A DNA stretch of 5,952 bases from an uncultured bacterium (GTDB lineage: Bacteria > Cyanobacteriota > Vampirovibrionia > Gastranaerophilales > Gastranaerophilaceae). The position numbers and the translations under genes were made by a program. Position 1 is the first letter of the stretch. Every line of letters begins with the position of its first letter. Under the pieces are notes generated by a model, which was not told where the DNA came from, made no database searches, and saw only the letters and a program-made list of their open reading frames with translations. The DNA is taken from assembly GCA_900556295.1 (NCBI GenBank), contig USOK01000106.1:1-5952 (forward strand). Direction: 5' to 3'. This document shows positions 5,936 to 5,952 of the stretch, piece by piece.

Positions 5936-5952
5936 AAGGAGGAATAGAAAAT
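5936..5952 (+). promoter_or_regulatory. Ribosome binding site and truncated start of the next rightward gene
   Basis: AAGGAGG (5936-5942) is followed by eight bases and then AT at 5951-5952, the last two bases of the window. A G at the next position would make an ideally spaced ATG. Nothing of the product can be seen. Confidence 0.65.

Overview
The window is AT-rich and gene-dense. It holds three leftward genes, one of them cut by the left edge, then one rightward gene, and at the right edge the ribosome binding site of a further rightward gene. The best guess for the source is an uncultured gut bacterium of the Gastranaerophilales / Melainabacteria lineage (non-photosynthetic relatives of cyanobacteria). 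The main reason is the 395-residue protein, whose N-terminus (MGMAASQAR...) and C-terminus (...TFKTFG) resemble a protein type I associate with that lineage. Low GC and clear AGGAGG-type ribosome binding sites agree. This is recognition from memory and was not tested by a search.

Layout. At 1-1070 (minus) lies the first 356 codons of a repeat-built protein. It has an EF-hand-like N-terminal part, about two and a half copies of a 40-residue module, and then a tandem array of 26-residue DDKG-containing (YD/RHS-like) units that runs off the left edge. Its upstream region carries an uninterrupted (TAC)11 microsatellite at 1141-1173. A leftward rho-independent terminator (1296-1320) and a GTGAATA-type inverted repeat (1353-1463) separate it from the next gene. 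At 1475-2662 (minus) is the 395-residue protein: conserved helical ends enclosing a large, probably variable, hydrophilic middle. At 2846-4156 (minus) is a DRE-TIM metallolyase of the homocitrate / 2-isopropylmalate / Re-citrate synthase group. Its ribosome binding site supports a start 18 nt inside the longest reading frame. At 4274-5866 (plus), divergent from the enzyme, is a 530-residue protein made almost entirely of TPR repeats. After it come a weak AT-only terminator candidate, a perfect 6+6 palindrome, and AAGGAGG eight bases before a truncated AT(G).

How the genes relate. Nothing indicates one pathway. The metallolyase is a housekeeping-type enzyme, probably in 2-oxoglutarate/glutamate or related 2-oxo-acid synthesis. 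The TPR protein is a protein-interaction scaffold of unknown role. The two left-hand genes look like lineage-specific, possibly exported or surface proteins. They share a TGTTACAAA motif at similar distances upstream, which hints at common regulation but does not prove it. The liveliest part of the window is 1-1465: a nearly identical tandem coding repeat, a pure trinucleotide tract in the leader, and a dispersed-type inverted repeat within 1.5 kb, all features expected of a fast-varying accessory locus.
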